Assembly: GCA_028717785.1 (NCBI GenBank)
Contig: JAQUND010000059.1
Coordinates: 1-9,320 of the forward strand
Source of the DNA: Candidatus Nanoarchaeia archaeon
Lineage (GTDB): Archaea; Nanoarchaeota; Nanoarchaeia; SCGC-AAA011-G17; JAFCDX01
Length of the DNA: 9,320 bases
Direction: 5' to 3'
A model generated the notes under the pieces. That model did not search any database, was not told where the DNA came from, and worked only from the letters and a program-made list of their open reading frames with translations. Shown one piece after another: positions 1 to 4,690 of this stretch; positions within the stretch are counted from its first letter, which is position 1; every line of letters begins with the position of its first letter. The translations under genes and the position numbers were made by a program.

Positions 1-259
1 TAGAAATAGAACATTTAGTAGCTGTAGACGGACACTGTAAGACATCAGTACCAGTTAATTTAAAAGAGGGTTGTGTACTTGATATAACTTCATTACAGCA
101 TGAAAACTCGTAGTCGTTACAAAAAATAGGTGTGAAAGTTTGCGTATCTCCTATAGAAAAAGTTTTATTAAGTCCAGCTAAAGAAATAATGCCAATTAAA
201 ATTAAGAATATAGAAATTCCTATTACTAGTGCTTTCTTTTTTTCTTTTGTTAATCTCAT
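1..259 (-). CDS. Partial: N-terminal membrane-anchored, Cys-containing surface protein (C-terminus beyond left edge)
   Basis: The reading frame opens at ATG 259-257 and stays open for 86 codons to the window edge, so the C-terminus is missing. The protein starts with a basic stretch (KEKKK, residues 5-9), followed by a hydrophobic segment at about 11-30 and then a polar part with cysteines at 47, 54, 55, 76 and 83. This looks like an uncleaved signal anchor or signal peptide with an exported, possibly disulfide-bonded domain. It is the last visible gene of the leftward surface-protein block. No SD lies next to the ATG. The start is preceded by a folded leader (267-309). I recognise no family. 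Confidence in the gene is good because of the uninterrupted frame and the classic membrane N-terminus; its function is unknown. Confidence 0.8.
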   Translation of the reverse strand, partial: MRLTKEKKKALVIGISIFLILIGIISLAGLNKTFSIGDTQTFTPIFCNDYEFSCCNEVISSTQPSFKLTGTDVLQCPSTATKCSIS

Positions 260-266
260 GAGTGTG

Positions 267-309
267 AAGGGGATTCCAACAGGAAATTCCTTTTTGGGTT
301 TCTCCCCTT
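267..309 (-). promoter_or_regulatory. Leader hairpin upstream of the membrane-anchored protein gene
   Basis: A perfect 7-bp stem pairs 267-273 (AAGGGGA) with 303-309 (TCCCCTT). Inside it lies a second stem, TTCC 274-277 with GGAA 282-285, loop AACA. It ends 8 nt before the ATG at 259, where no SD is visible. With a TATA-like box at 327-336, transcription would start at about 305-310, placing the hairpin at the very 5' end of the mRNA. Both the fold and the transcription start are inferences. Confidence 0.4.
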
Positions 310-326
310 GAATTTGATTTATCTTC

Positions 327-336
327 TAATAAAAAA
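327..336 (-). promoter_or_regulatory. Possible TATA box for the gene starting at 259
   Basis: Read leftward this is TTTTTTATTA. It lies about 25 nt upstream of the 5' end of the leader hairpin. In such AT-rich DNA the assignment is weak. Confidence 0.25.
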
Positions 337-371
337 TGAAGAAAGGAATGGATTAAGAAGACTTCCATCCC

Positions 372-397
372 AAATAAAAAATACTTTTTTGGTATTT
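372..397 (-). terminator. Terminator-like hairpin plus T-run after the 358-residue gene
   Basis: Read leftward, AAATAC (397-392) pairs perfectly with GTATTT (384-379) over a 7-nt loop. The stem runs straight into six T residues (381-376), then A and three more T. It lies 8 nt past the stop codon at 405-407. T-runs are the main termination signal in archaea; the hairpin resembles a bacterial-type terminator as well. Confidence 0.55.
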
Positions 398-404
398 AGA
401 CTTT

Positions 405-1481
405 TTATGCTAATCCTAAGTTGTAAGATCCGTATAATGTACTTGTTACAGCCTGATCTTCATCTTCAACAGCTGGTCCGTCGAAACTCTTTCCAGTCTT
501 GTCATTAATAAACCAGTTATTACCGTAAACATACAAAGTTACATTACTGTCTCCAACAGTTGGATTATATGTATCATCAGCATCAATAGTTACTATACCT
601 TCAACTTTAGCATTACTTAATAATGCAGGAGCTGTGTAAGCCTTTGCTCCATATTCTGAAGCAATTGTAACTGAGTCTGGAACTGTTGTTAATACACCAC
701 CTAAATTAACTATACAGTCATCAATAGATGATTTATTGTAATAACAAACAACTACTTCTCCATGAGGAGATCCAGTTTGATACTCGCCTTTTAATGTCAA
801 GTCTATGTCTACTTTTTCACCAGCACCAATAGTTTGAGTGTTTGAAGTACCCATAACTAAATTAGTATCTTCGGTAATTGCAGTCATAGTTACTGATGTA
901 TTTGCATAAAGTCTAGCAGATGGCACATCATAAGTACCCTTACAAGGAACAATTACATTTGTTACATCACTAAAGTAAGATGTTCCACTTTCATTATACC
1001 AAAGTATTTGAAGTTTGTCTCCAGGACTTAATGTTGCTGAACCTGCATCAGATACGGTTTTCAATGCCCCACCATTAACTTTGTAGGCATGAGTTCCACC
1101 AGTTGCAGTGTCTGTGTAAGCATTTACTGCTGGGAAAGTTACAGTTGTCTTGTCTACATTTAGACATTTACATGACCCGTCTATCTTAATAAATCCATCA
1201 ATACATTCTCCTGTTGGAGTTTCTACACCTTCACTTGGAGTTTCTTCTCCACCAATTGCTAGAGTACTAGGTGTAATGTTCATAGTAGTAGCAATAAAGT
1301 TAGAAACTGCTGGAATGAATAAAAGCATTGCAATAACACCAAATGCCATAATTACAGCAGAAACTTTAGATCTCTTTATTGATTTCTGACTTCTACCACC
1401 AAATAGTGATGCAATCATAACGATAAAGAATAGTGCAAATATTCCTACACCAATCCAAGGAACTACATTTAAAATGTTCAT
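405..1481 (-). CDS. Two-TM surface protein with beta-rich, Cys-containing ectodomain (358 aa)
   Basis: Start ATG 1481-1479 follows a strong AAAAGGAGG SD. Two hydrophobic segments (about 8-28 and 40-64) flank a basic loop (about 30-39, RSQKSIKRSK). By the positive-inside rule the loop is cytoplasmic, and the N-terminus and the large C-terminal part are outside. After a Thr/Pro/Glu linker (79-91) comes a small Cys loop (C93, C104, C106 in a C-x2-GF context), then about 250 residues of Thr/Ser/Val-rich, probably beta-sandwich sequence. It has six cysteines in total and five N-x-S/T sequons. The next gene upstream is another exported protein, so these form a surface module. It could be an envelope or surface-layer-associated protein or an archaeal virion membrane protein. 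No family is recognised. The leader is long and folded (1514-1599). Confidence 0.88.
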   Translation of the reverse strand: MNILNVVPWIGVGIFALFFIVMIASLFGGRSQKSIKRSKVSAVIMAFGVIAMLLFIPAVSNFIATTMNITPSTLAIGGEETPSEGVETPTGECIDGFIKIDGSCKCLNVDKTTVTFPAVNAYTDTATGGTHAYKVNGGALKTVSDAGSATLSPGDKLQILWYNESGTSYFSDVTNVIVPCKGTYDVPSARLYANTSVTMTAITEDTNLVMGTSNTQTIGAGEKVDIDLTLKGEYQTGSPHGEVVVCYYNKSSIDDCIVNLGGVLTTVPDSVTIASEYGAKAYTAPALLSNAKVEGIVTIDADDTYNPTVGDSNVTLYVYGNNWFINDKTGKSFDGPAVEDEDQAVTSTLYGSYNLGLA

Positions 1482-1513
1482 TTATTTTTTCCTCCTTTTC
1501 AACTATCTTCAAT

Positions 1514-1599
1514 AAAGTTCGGATGAACCTTACTGGTTATAGTCGTCTATGACAACCACTCATCAGATCAATCAACAATTTGCGACTTCTCAAAAAGTC
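1514..1599 (-). other. Folded leader/intergenic RNA upstream of the two-TM protein gene
   Basis: The 165-bp gap 1482-1646 contains three consecutive stem-loops: GTTC/GAAC at 1517-1520/1525-1528 with a GGAT loop; TGGTT/AACCA at 1534-1538/1554-1558 topped by ATAG/CTAT (1539-1542/1547-1550) with a 3-nt bulge at 1551-1553; and GACTT/AAGTC at 1584-1588/1595-1599 with a 6-nt loop. It lies between the stop of the glycoprotein gene and the SD of the next gene. It may be a regulatory 5' leader or a processing site between two cistrons. No known riboswitch or tRNA is recognised, and a weak TATA candidate near 1613-1622 is not convincing. Confidence 0.4.
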
Positions 1600-1646
1600 C
1601 TCATTGCCCAAAGTTAATTTGTTTGATTTGTGATTTGTGAGTATGA

Positions 1647-2519
1647 TTATTTTTTCTTTAAGTACAAAATTATTCCAACAATTATTGCAATGAATACTGC
1701 TATTCCAATAATCCATCCAATAGCAGTAGAACCTACAGTACCTTCACCAGCAAGGCTTAATGTCCTTGCACCAGTAATATCTTTTTCCTCAGAAGCAACA
1801 AAAATAGCGCCTGCTGTTCCAGATAATGATGCCACATCTACCTCTGTACTTTTGGTACTAGAAATTGTAGAATTTGAACCATCACTTGCAGATACATACC
1901 AAGTATAAGTTTTTTCAGGAACACTTGCCATATTATAAGAGCATCCCGAACCAGAATAAACCATGGTATAAGATGAACTTCCAGGATTTCCATTTACAAA
2001 ATAAATAGTACAAGCAGTTACGTTTGCATCAACAACAGTAGCAGAAAAATTAACTGTTCCGTCTGTGTCGCTTGTTGGAAGTAAACTTGTAGGAGCAACA
2101 GGTACTCCATTGTCAATAGTTATTCCAGATCTAGTGTTATTAACATAAGTTGTTCCATTCCATAATTGAACTGTGATTGTGTAATCTGTAGCGTCATAAA
2201 CTTGGTTAGTATCAATAGTTCCATTAAATTCTAAATCACTTTGATTAATTGTATAGCTTCCAACATAAAGTGTTGTTGTTCCTAAAGAAGCAGATTGTAA
2301 ATAAACTCTAGATCTTGTCCAGTTTTGAGCTTCATATCCTGTTATTAGTGTAGCATTGTACCATGCAGATGCCCCTTTCATAATTCCACTAGCAGTTGGA
2401 ATAGCAATTGTTATATTAGTTGAGCTAATAATATCAGCAGAAGAAACTATTGAAGATAAAGTTAGTAATAGAAATATTCCAACAACAAAACGCAGGAAGA
2501 CTTTATTTTTACACCTCAT
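1647..2519 (-). CDS. Secreted, C-terminally membrane-anchored glycoprotein with Ig-like/beta-sandwich repeats (290 aa)
   Basis: The N-terminus has a basic start, a hydrophobic core (residues 8-25) and a likely signal peptidase site after SSA (about residue 28). The body is Thr/Ser/Asn/Val-rich beta sequence with about ten N-x-S/T sequons and two cysteines in the mature part (both near residues 170-195), consistent with one disulfide. Residues around 145-230 resemble the Ig-like/fibronectin-like modules common in archaeal surface proteins (a DNGVP entry followed by alternating strands, ending in TWYVSASDGSNST). A single TM helix at about 266-286 is followed by KKK, placing the body outside the cell or virion. 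The ATG at 2519 has no SD; a TATA box lies about 25 nt upstream, so the mRNA is probably leaderless. It could be a host surface protein or a virion spike; I cannot separate the two. Confidence 0.9.
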   Translation of the reverse strand: MRCKNKVFLRFVVGIFLLLTLSSIVSSADIISSTNITIAIPTASGIMKGASAWYNATLITGYEAQNWTRSRVYLQSASLGTTTLYVGSYTINQSDLEFNGTIDTNQVYDATDYTITVQLWNGTTYVNNTRSGITIDNGVPVAPTSLLPTSDTDGTVNFSATVVDANVTACTIYFVNGNPGSSSYTMVYSGSGCSYNMASVPEKTYTWYVSASDGSNSTISSTKSTEVDVASLSGTAGAIFVASEEKDITGARTLSLAGEGTVGSTAIGWIIGIAVFIAIIVGIILYLKKK

Positions 2520-2540
2520 AAATAAACAATTTAAATAATA

Positions 2541-2548
2541 TTTATAAA
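2541..2548. promoter_or_regulatory. Palindromic TATA box TTTATAAA serving the divergent genes
   Basis: TTTATAAA reads the same on both strands. Leftward it is centred about 25 nt upstream of the ATG at 2519, ideal for a leaderless archaeal transcript. Rightward it is about 33 nt upstream of the ATG at 2578, giving a leader of roughly 8 nt. Confidence 0.6.
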
Positions 2549-2573
2549 GTGTGCTATCCTTTTAGGATAGTTA
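2541..2573. repeat. Promoter module copy 1: TATA box plus 17-bp inverted repeat
   Basis: The perfect inverted repeat CTATCCT-TTT-AGGATAG (2554-2570) sits next to the TATA box. The whole 33-bp block matches 4323-4355 at 31 of 33 positions. For the leftward gene at 2519 the inverted repeat lies just upstream of the BRE/TATA region, where an activator would sit. For the rightward gene at 2578 it covers the expected transcription start, where a repressor would act. The dyad fits binding of a dimeric helix-turn-helix protein; which protein binds it is unknown. Confidence 0.65.
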
Positions 2574-2577
2574 AAAT

Positions 2578-2823
2578 ATGGAAGATAAATACATTAATAA
2601 AATAATGGAAGAAACTTGTTTTGGTTTAGCATATTGTTGTAGTTTAGAAAAAGAATGTGATTCTCGAGATGCAGTTATTAAAAAATTAGGACTTACAAAA
2701 AAAGATTTTATAGAATTAAAAGAAAAATTTAATATTGAATTATTTAGAAAATTGAAGAACAAAAGCCCTCGCAAGAAGACTACGGGAAGTAGAAAACAGC
2801 GAGGGAAATTGCTCCAAGAATAA
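2578..2823 (+). CDS. Small Cys-rich protein with basic tail, possibly methanogenesis-marker-9-like domain (81 aa)
   Basis: This is the only rightward gene. Residues 13-51 hold a compact motif (C14, CC at 20-21, C27, then an RDAVIKKLGLT helix and a KEKF helix). It resembles, from memory, the short Cys-rich 'methanogenesis marker 9 domain' (TIGR03280) also annotated on its own in DPANN genomes; four cysteines suggest metal binding. Residues 59-78 form a Lys/Arg-rich tail that could contact nucleic acid. The ATG at 2578 has no SD and lies 7 bp after an inverted repeat, so the gene is probably regulated there, perhaps by its own product. The last 60 bp are much richer in G+C and use CGC, CGA and CCT codons unlike the rest; that part overlaps a strong hairpin (2766-2805). 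The family call is tentative; the gene itself is solid. Confidence 0.8.
   Translation: MEDKYINKIMEETCFGLAYCCSLEKECDSRDAVIKKLGLTKKDFIELKEKFNIELFRKLKNKSPRKKTTGSRKQRGKLLQE
2766..2814 (-). ncRNA. Candidate antisense hairpin RNA over the end of the rightward gene
   Basis: CCCTCGC (2766-2772) pairs perfectly with GCGAGGG (2799-2805), enclosing a second stem CTAC/GTAG (2780-2783/2789-2792). Read leftward, the hairpin is followed by CTTTTG. Just upstream of it (rightward) is a degenerate promoter module whose TATA-like box (2836-2843) predicts a leftward start near 2814. Promoter, short hairpin RNA and T-run therefore line up as a roughly 50-nt antisense RNA. It could equally be a structured coding end of the + gene mRNA. 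Confidence 0.3.
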
Positions 2824-2835
2824 AAAAGTTTTATA

Positions 2836-2868
2836 GATATAAAGATTGCTATTCAAAAAAGATAGTTA
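2836..2868 (-). repeat. Degenerate third copy of the promoter module
   Basis: Aligned without gaps to 2541-2573, this stretch matches at 23 of 33 positions. It keeps TATAAAG, TGCTAT and GATAGTTA, but the centre of the inverted repeat is replaced by an A-run. Leftward the A-run reads TTTTTT and may simply be the terminator of the miniprotein operon ending at 2866. Confidence 0.3.
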
Positions 2869-2973
2869 CTTGCTTAAATTCTTTTTCATACATGCACGGT
2901 AACCAGGTTTACCTTTACATTTTTTTGCAGATGCTTTAAATCTTGATTGTGCTTTTTTTTGTTTTTCTGACAT
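2866..2973 (-). CDS. Basic Cys miniprotein (35 aa)
   Basis: The ATG at 2973-2971 has an excellent SD (AAAGGAGG, 4 nt before the start), which makes this tiny frame convincing. The product is about one third Lys/Arg, with two cysteines (C19, C28) bracketing the motif CKGKPGYRAC. It is the last gene of the eight-gene miniprotein run and ends at TAA 2868-2866, followed by a T-run. No family is recognised. A secreted or packaged disulfide-bonded peptide, or a nucleic-acid-binding peptide, are both possible. Confidence 0.7.
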   Translation of the reverse strand: MSEKQKKAQSRFKASAKKCKGKPGYRACMKKNLSK

Positions 2974-2984
2974 TTTTCCTCCTT

Positions 2985-3143
2985 TCATTTGCAATGTTTT
3001 TTAATTTTTTCTCTCCAATAAGACGCATGACCAGACTCGTCGCTTGATAACTTTTTTTCTCCGAAGTTTGCATAATCTCTAGTTCCTTTTTCTTCATCTC
3101 TAAGAAATTCATTCATTTTTGCGCAAGTTAATTTTTCTGTCAT
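2985..3143 (-). CDS. Small helical protein with E..Y / DExxH pattern (52 aa)
   Basis: The start is ATG 3143-3141, one base after the stop of the upstream gene (stop 3147-3145), so translation is probably coupled; no SD is seen. Residues 13-25 (FLRDEEKGTRDYA) and 34-48 (SSDESGHASYWREKI) look like two short helices carrying an E-x6-Y and a DExxH arrangement. That recalls one half of a rubrerythrin/ferritin-like bundle, though the linker is far shorter than in that family and a full di-iron site is not present. Two cysteines lie near the ends (C7, C51). Function unknown; the ferritin resemblance is weak. Confidence 0.65.
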   Translation of the reverse strand: MTEKLTCAKMNEFLRDEEKGTRDYANFGEKKLSSDESGHASYWREKIKKHCK

Positions 3144-3144
3144 T

Positions 3145-3393
3145 TTAACATTTATCGTGCTGTTTCATATATTTATTTGCGAAAATTATTGCTTCTGATT
3201 CATCTTTAAAATATTCATCTTTAATGTATCCCCTTTTATTTATTCCATTAACTCTAATTGGTTTATTCTTATCTAAATCTGAATGTGTTATAAAAACCAT
3301 CTTACCCCCACCTTGATTGTTAAAAACACTATAAGTCTTTTTAGTTCCACCCAATTTAATTCCAACTTTTTTCCAACATTTTAATTCAGTCAT
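3145..3393 (-). CDS. Small alpha/beta protein (82 aa), start set at 3393
   Basis: A longer frame reaches ATG 3489 but would overlap the membrane protein gene upstream by 100 bp. The ATG at 3393 gives the usual 4-bp ATGA overlap and has an AAAGGTG SD five bases upstream (3399-3405). The product has a Gly-rich turn (GG at 15-16, GGG at 28-30), probable strands (KMVFITHS), and a C-terminal helix (DESEAIIFANKYMKQH). Its two cysteines are at C6 and the very last residue, C82. No family is recognised. It belongs to the miniprotein operon. Confidence 0.8.
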   Translation of the reverse strand: MTELKCWKKVGIKLGGTKKTYSVFNNQGGGKMVFITHSDLDKNKPIRVNGINKRGYIKDEYFKDESEAIIFANKYMKQHDKC

Positions 3394-3662
3394 TTGAACA
3401 CCTTTGATATTAATAGGAAGATTAAGAATCCTGCTAAAGCAACAGCCATTGGAATCCATAGAGGACTTAAAATCCAGAACCAAGACCACGAAATTACGTG
3501 CGTAAGTTTTAAAGTTATAAAAATTAAAGTAAGAACCCCTAAAAATCCTGAACCAATATGAACACCCCCGAAATTATAAATTGGAGGAATATAATCATTT
3601 GCATACTTTTTTAATAAACACTTTTTTCCCACTCTCTTAAAACCTTTTGCACAACTTTTCAT
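3390..3662 (-). CDS. Two-TM small membrane protein, Tmemb_185A/'Fragile-X-F'-like, with N-terminal Cys loop (90 aa)
   Basis: Residues 4-15 form a small Cys loop (C4-x2-GF...C15) with many lysines. Hydrophobic segments at about 38-57 and 62-87 contain the string THVISWSWFWILSPLWIP. W-SW-W..SPLW strings of this type are typical of the tiny two-TM proteins annotated in phages and bacteria as 'transmembrane Fragile-X-F protein' (Tmemb_185A); this is recalled, not searched. The protein is an integral membrane protein, biochemical role unknown. It overlaps both neighbours by 4 bp. A GGAG-like site lies ahead of the ATG at 3662. Confidence 0.85.
   Translation of the reverse strand: MKSCAKGFKRVGKKCLLKKYANDYIPPIYNFGGVHIGSGFLGVLTLIFITLKLTHVISWSWFWILSPLWIPMAVALAGFLIFLLISKVFK
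3399..3405 (-). promoter_or_regulatory. SD that decides the start at 3393
   Basis: AAAGGTG read leftward, five bases before ATG 3393-3391, supports the internal start over the ATG at 3489. Confidence 0.6.
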
Positions 3663-3868
3663 TCTATCTCTACTCCGTAAGCGTCTTCTCCATCATATTT
3701 TATAATCTTATTATTAACTTTAACTGCTGAACCATCCATATCTTTTGAGAATCTTATAGAACCATCATTAAATATAGAAATTTCTTTTCCTTTCCGTGAG
3801 GTACATTCATATTCCATACCATTTTTTCTAGTAGGGTCTCTTTTTTTGCATGACCAATTATTTTTCAT
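3659..3868 (-). CDS. Small beta-rich protein with N-terminal Cys pair (69 aa)
   Basis: ATG 3868 overlaps the stop of the gene before it by 4 bp, and its own stop overlaps the next start, so it is tightly coupled. Residues 6-22 contain two cysteines (C7, C22) around charged residues. The rest (ISIFNDGSIRF, AVKVNNKIIKYDG) reads as short beta strands with turns, as in a small barrel. No family is recognised. The N-terminal two-Cys basic motif recurs in the neighbouring miniproteins. Confidence 0.78.
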   Translation of the reverse strand: MKNNWSCKKRDPTRKNGMEYECTSRKGKEISIFNDGSIRFSKDMDGSAVKVNNKIIKYDGEDAYGVEIE

Positions 3869-4026
3869 CTTAATTTAGCACAAATCTTTCTAGGATTAGA
3901 AAGACATTTATGTTTTCCTCTTTTATTAGAATTACCTTCAGCATCACACTTGTATGTTCTTCTCATCGTCTTTTGTTTTAGTTTCTTTTTTATGTCAGAA
4001 ACGCATTTTTCATACTTGACTCCCAT
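3865..4026 (-). CDS. Basic four-Cys miniprotein (53 aa)
   Basis: The frame runs from ATG 4026-4024 to TGA 3867-3865, overlapping the following gene by 4 bp (ATGA). The start has no SD, but an AT-rich TATA candidate lies 17-27 nt upstream, so the mRNA may be leaderless and this gene may head its own transcript. The product is strongly basic (roughly one third Lys/Arg) with cysteines at 8, 27, 41 and 49. This could be a two-disulfide or zinc-binding fold, probably positively charged all round. Family unknown. Confidence 0.75.
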   Translation of the reverse strand: MGVKYEKCVSDIKKKLKQKTMRRTYKCDAEGNSNKRGKHKCLSNPRKICAKLR

Positions 4027-4040
4027 GATTATAAAGTTAA

Positions 4041-4070
4041 AAATTTAAATAAAAAAATTAAAAATAAAAA
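4041..4070 (-). promoter_or_regulatory. T-rich terminator region and TATA box between two miniprotein genes
   Basis: Read leftward this 30-bp stretch is nearly all T with a few A (TTTTTATTTTTAATTTTTTT followed by ATTTAAATTT). The first part is a good archaeal T-run terminator for the 30-residue gene. The ATTTAAAT part (about 4043-4051) is centred roughly 20 nt upstream of ATG 4026, suiting a leaderless start there. Confidence 0.45.
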
Positions 4071-4076
4071 GTTAGC

Positions 4077-4169
4077 TTACTTTCTTTTTTTAGTGCTTTT
4101 AACACATTTGTTTTTTGTCTTTTCAGTTTTACCTTTGTGGTAACCTGTCGGACAACCTTTTTTAGCCAT
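4077..4169 (-). CDS. Lys-rich two-Cys miniprotein (30 aa)
   Basis: It starts at ATG 4169-4167 with a strong SD (GGAGGTG, four bases upstream). The product has 12 Lys and 1 Arg in 30 residues and two cysteines (C6, C22) in the pattern C-P-x-GY-x12-C. That resembles the C-x2-GF...C loop of the 90-residue membrane protein. Such a short, charged chain could be secreted, bind nucleic acid, or be a structural peptide. Because of its size the SD is the main support. No family is recognised. Confidence 0.7.
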   Translation of the reverse strand: MAKKGCPTGYHKGKTEKTKNKCVKSTKKRK

Positions 4170-4193
4170 AATGCACCTCCAAAAATTTAAATA

Positions 4194-4301
4194 TCATTTG
4201 CACTTATTCCTCTTTGCTTTTTGACATGCCTTACTTTTATCACCAGATCGTTTGCAAATATTTTCAATTTTCTTTTTAGAAAGACATTTTTGTTCTGCCA
4301 T
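4194..4301 (-). CDS. Lys-rich four-Cys miniprotein (35 aa), first gene of the miniprotein cluster
   Basis: ATG 4301-4299 has no SD but lies about 26 nt downstream of a TATA box that is part of the repeated promoter module, so it is probably a leaderless first gene. Cysteines at 6, 16, 26 and 34 are almost evenly spaced (x9, x9, x7), with Lys/Arg between them. This suggests either two disulfides or one metal site in a tiny fold. The stop is TGA 4196-4194. No family is recognised; the shared promoter is the best argument that it is real. Confidence 0.72.
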   Translation of the reverse strand: MAEQKCLSKKKIENICKRSGDKSKACQKAKRNKCK

Positions 4302-4322
4302 AAATATTTTATAACAATCTAT

Positions 4323-4355
4323 TTTAAAAAGTATGCTATCCTTTTAGGATAGTTA
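4323..4355. repeat. Promoter module copy 2: TATA box plus 17-bp inverted repeat
   Basis: It is identical to 2541-2573 except at two positions. The inverted repeat is 4336-4352, and the TATA-like element (leftward TTTTTAAA) is 4323-4330. The last three bases are the stop codon of the gene 4353-4640. The distance from the inverted repeat to ATG 4301 is exactly that seen for copy 1 and ATG 2519 (35 nt). In the transcript of the upstream operon the repeat would also form a hairpin followed by CATACTTTTT, so it may double as a terminator. Confidence 0.65.
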
Positions 4356-4640
4356 CCCAAATTCGTGAATTAACCACATATTATTAATAAAAACAGCGAT
4401 CCCATTTTTATTTCCATCTGGAAAGTTAAATTTTTTATAAGAAATATTCTTATCATTCATTATGTACTCTGTAATTTTATCTCCATTAATTCTGAATAAA
4501 TCAACAGTCGACATTCTCTTTAATCTTTTTTTTATCAAATTGTTTTCTCTATCATCTCCATCTTTGTAAATCTTTTTCATAATTCTCCAAGTTGAAGAAC
4601 CTTCTTCTTTCAATTTGTAGAATTCCTTAATTATCTTCAA
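4353..4640 (-). CDS. Probable winged-helix DNA-binding protein (95 aa or slightly longer), non-ATG start
   Basis: The order helix (IIKEFYKL), second helix (STWRIMKKIY), longer helix (ENNLIKKRLKRMSTVDLFRI) and beta wing (IAVFINNMWLIHEF at the C-terminus) suggests a winged helix. No ATG is available. The listed start is TTG 4640, but the only SD (AAGGAGG, 4668-4674) is 27 nt away and better spaced (9 nt) for an in-frame ATT at 4658; a stop at 4667-4665 limits further extension. The gene's stop codon forms the last bases of promoter module copy 2, so it is adjacent to a dyad that a dimeric regulator could bind. It is a candidate regulator of that module; function is inferred from fold appearance only. 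Confidence 0.75.
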   Translation of the reverse strand: MKIIKEFYKLKEEGSSTWRIMKKIYKDGDDRENNLIKKRLKRMSTVDLFRINGDKITEYIMNDKNISYKKFNFPDGNKNGIAVFINNMWLIHEFG

Positions 4641-4690
4641 GTCAAGAATGTCAAGAATTTTAAATTACCTCCTTGATTTTATCATAAAGT

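Noticed and set aside
1560..1605. Box C/D guide RNA (ATGAGGA and CTGATGA strings read leftward)
   Set aside because: No properly spaced C, D', C' and D set with a terminal stem; only one near-C and one combined CTGATGA string.
2571..2774. Leftward 67-codon frame opposite the rightward gene
   Set aside because: It is a mirror of the coding strand with no SD and biased Phe/Leu/Ser composition typical of antisense frames of Lys/Glu-rich genes.
3394..3489. N-terminal extension of the 82-residue gene to ATG 3489
   Set aside because: It would overlap the membrane protein gene by 100 bp, while ATG 3393 has its own SD and the usual 4-bp overlap.
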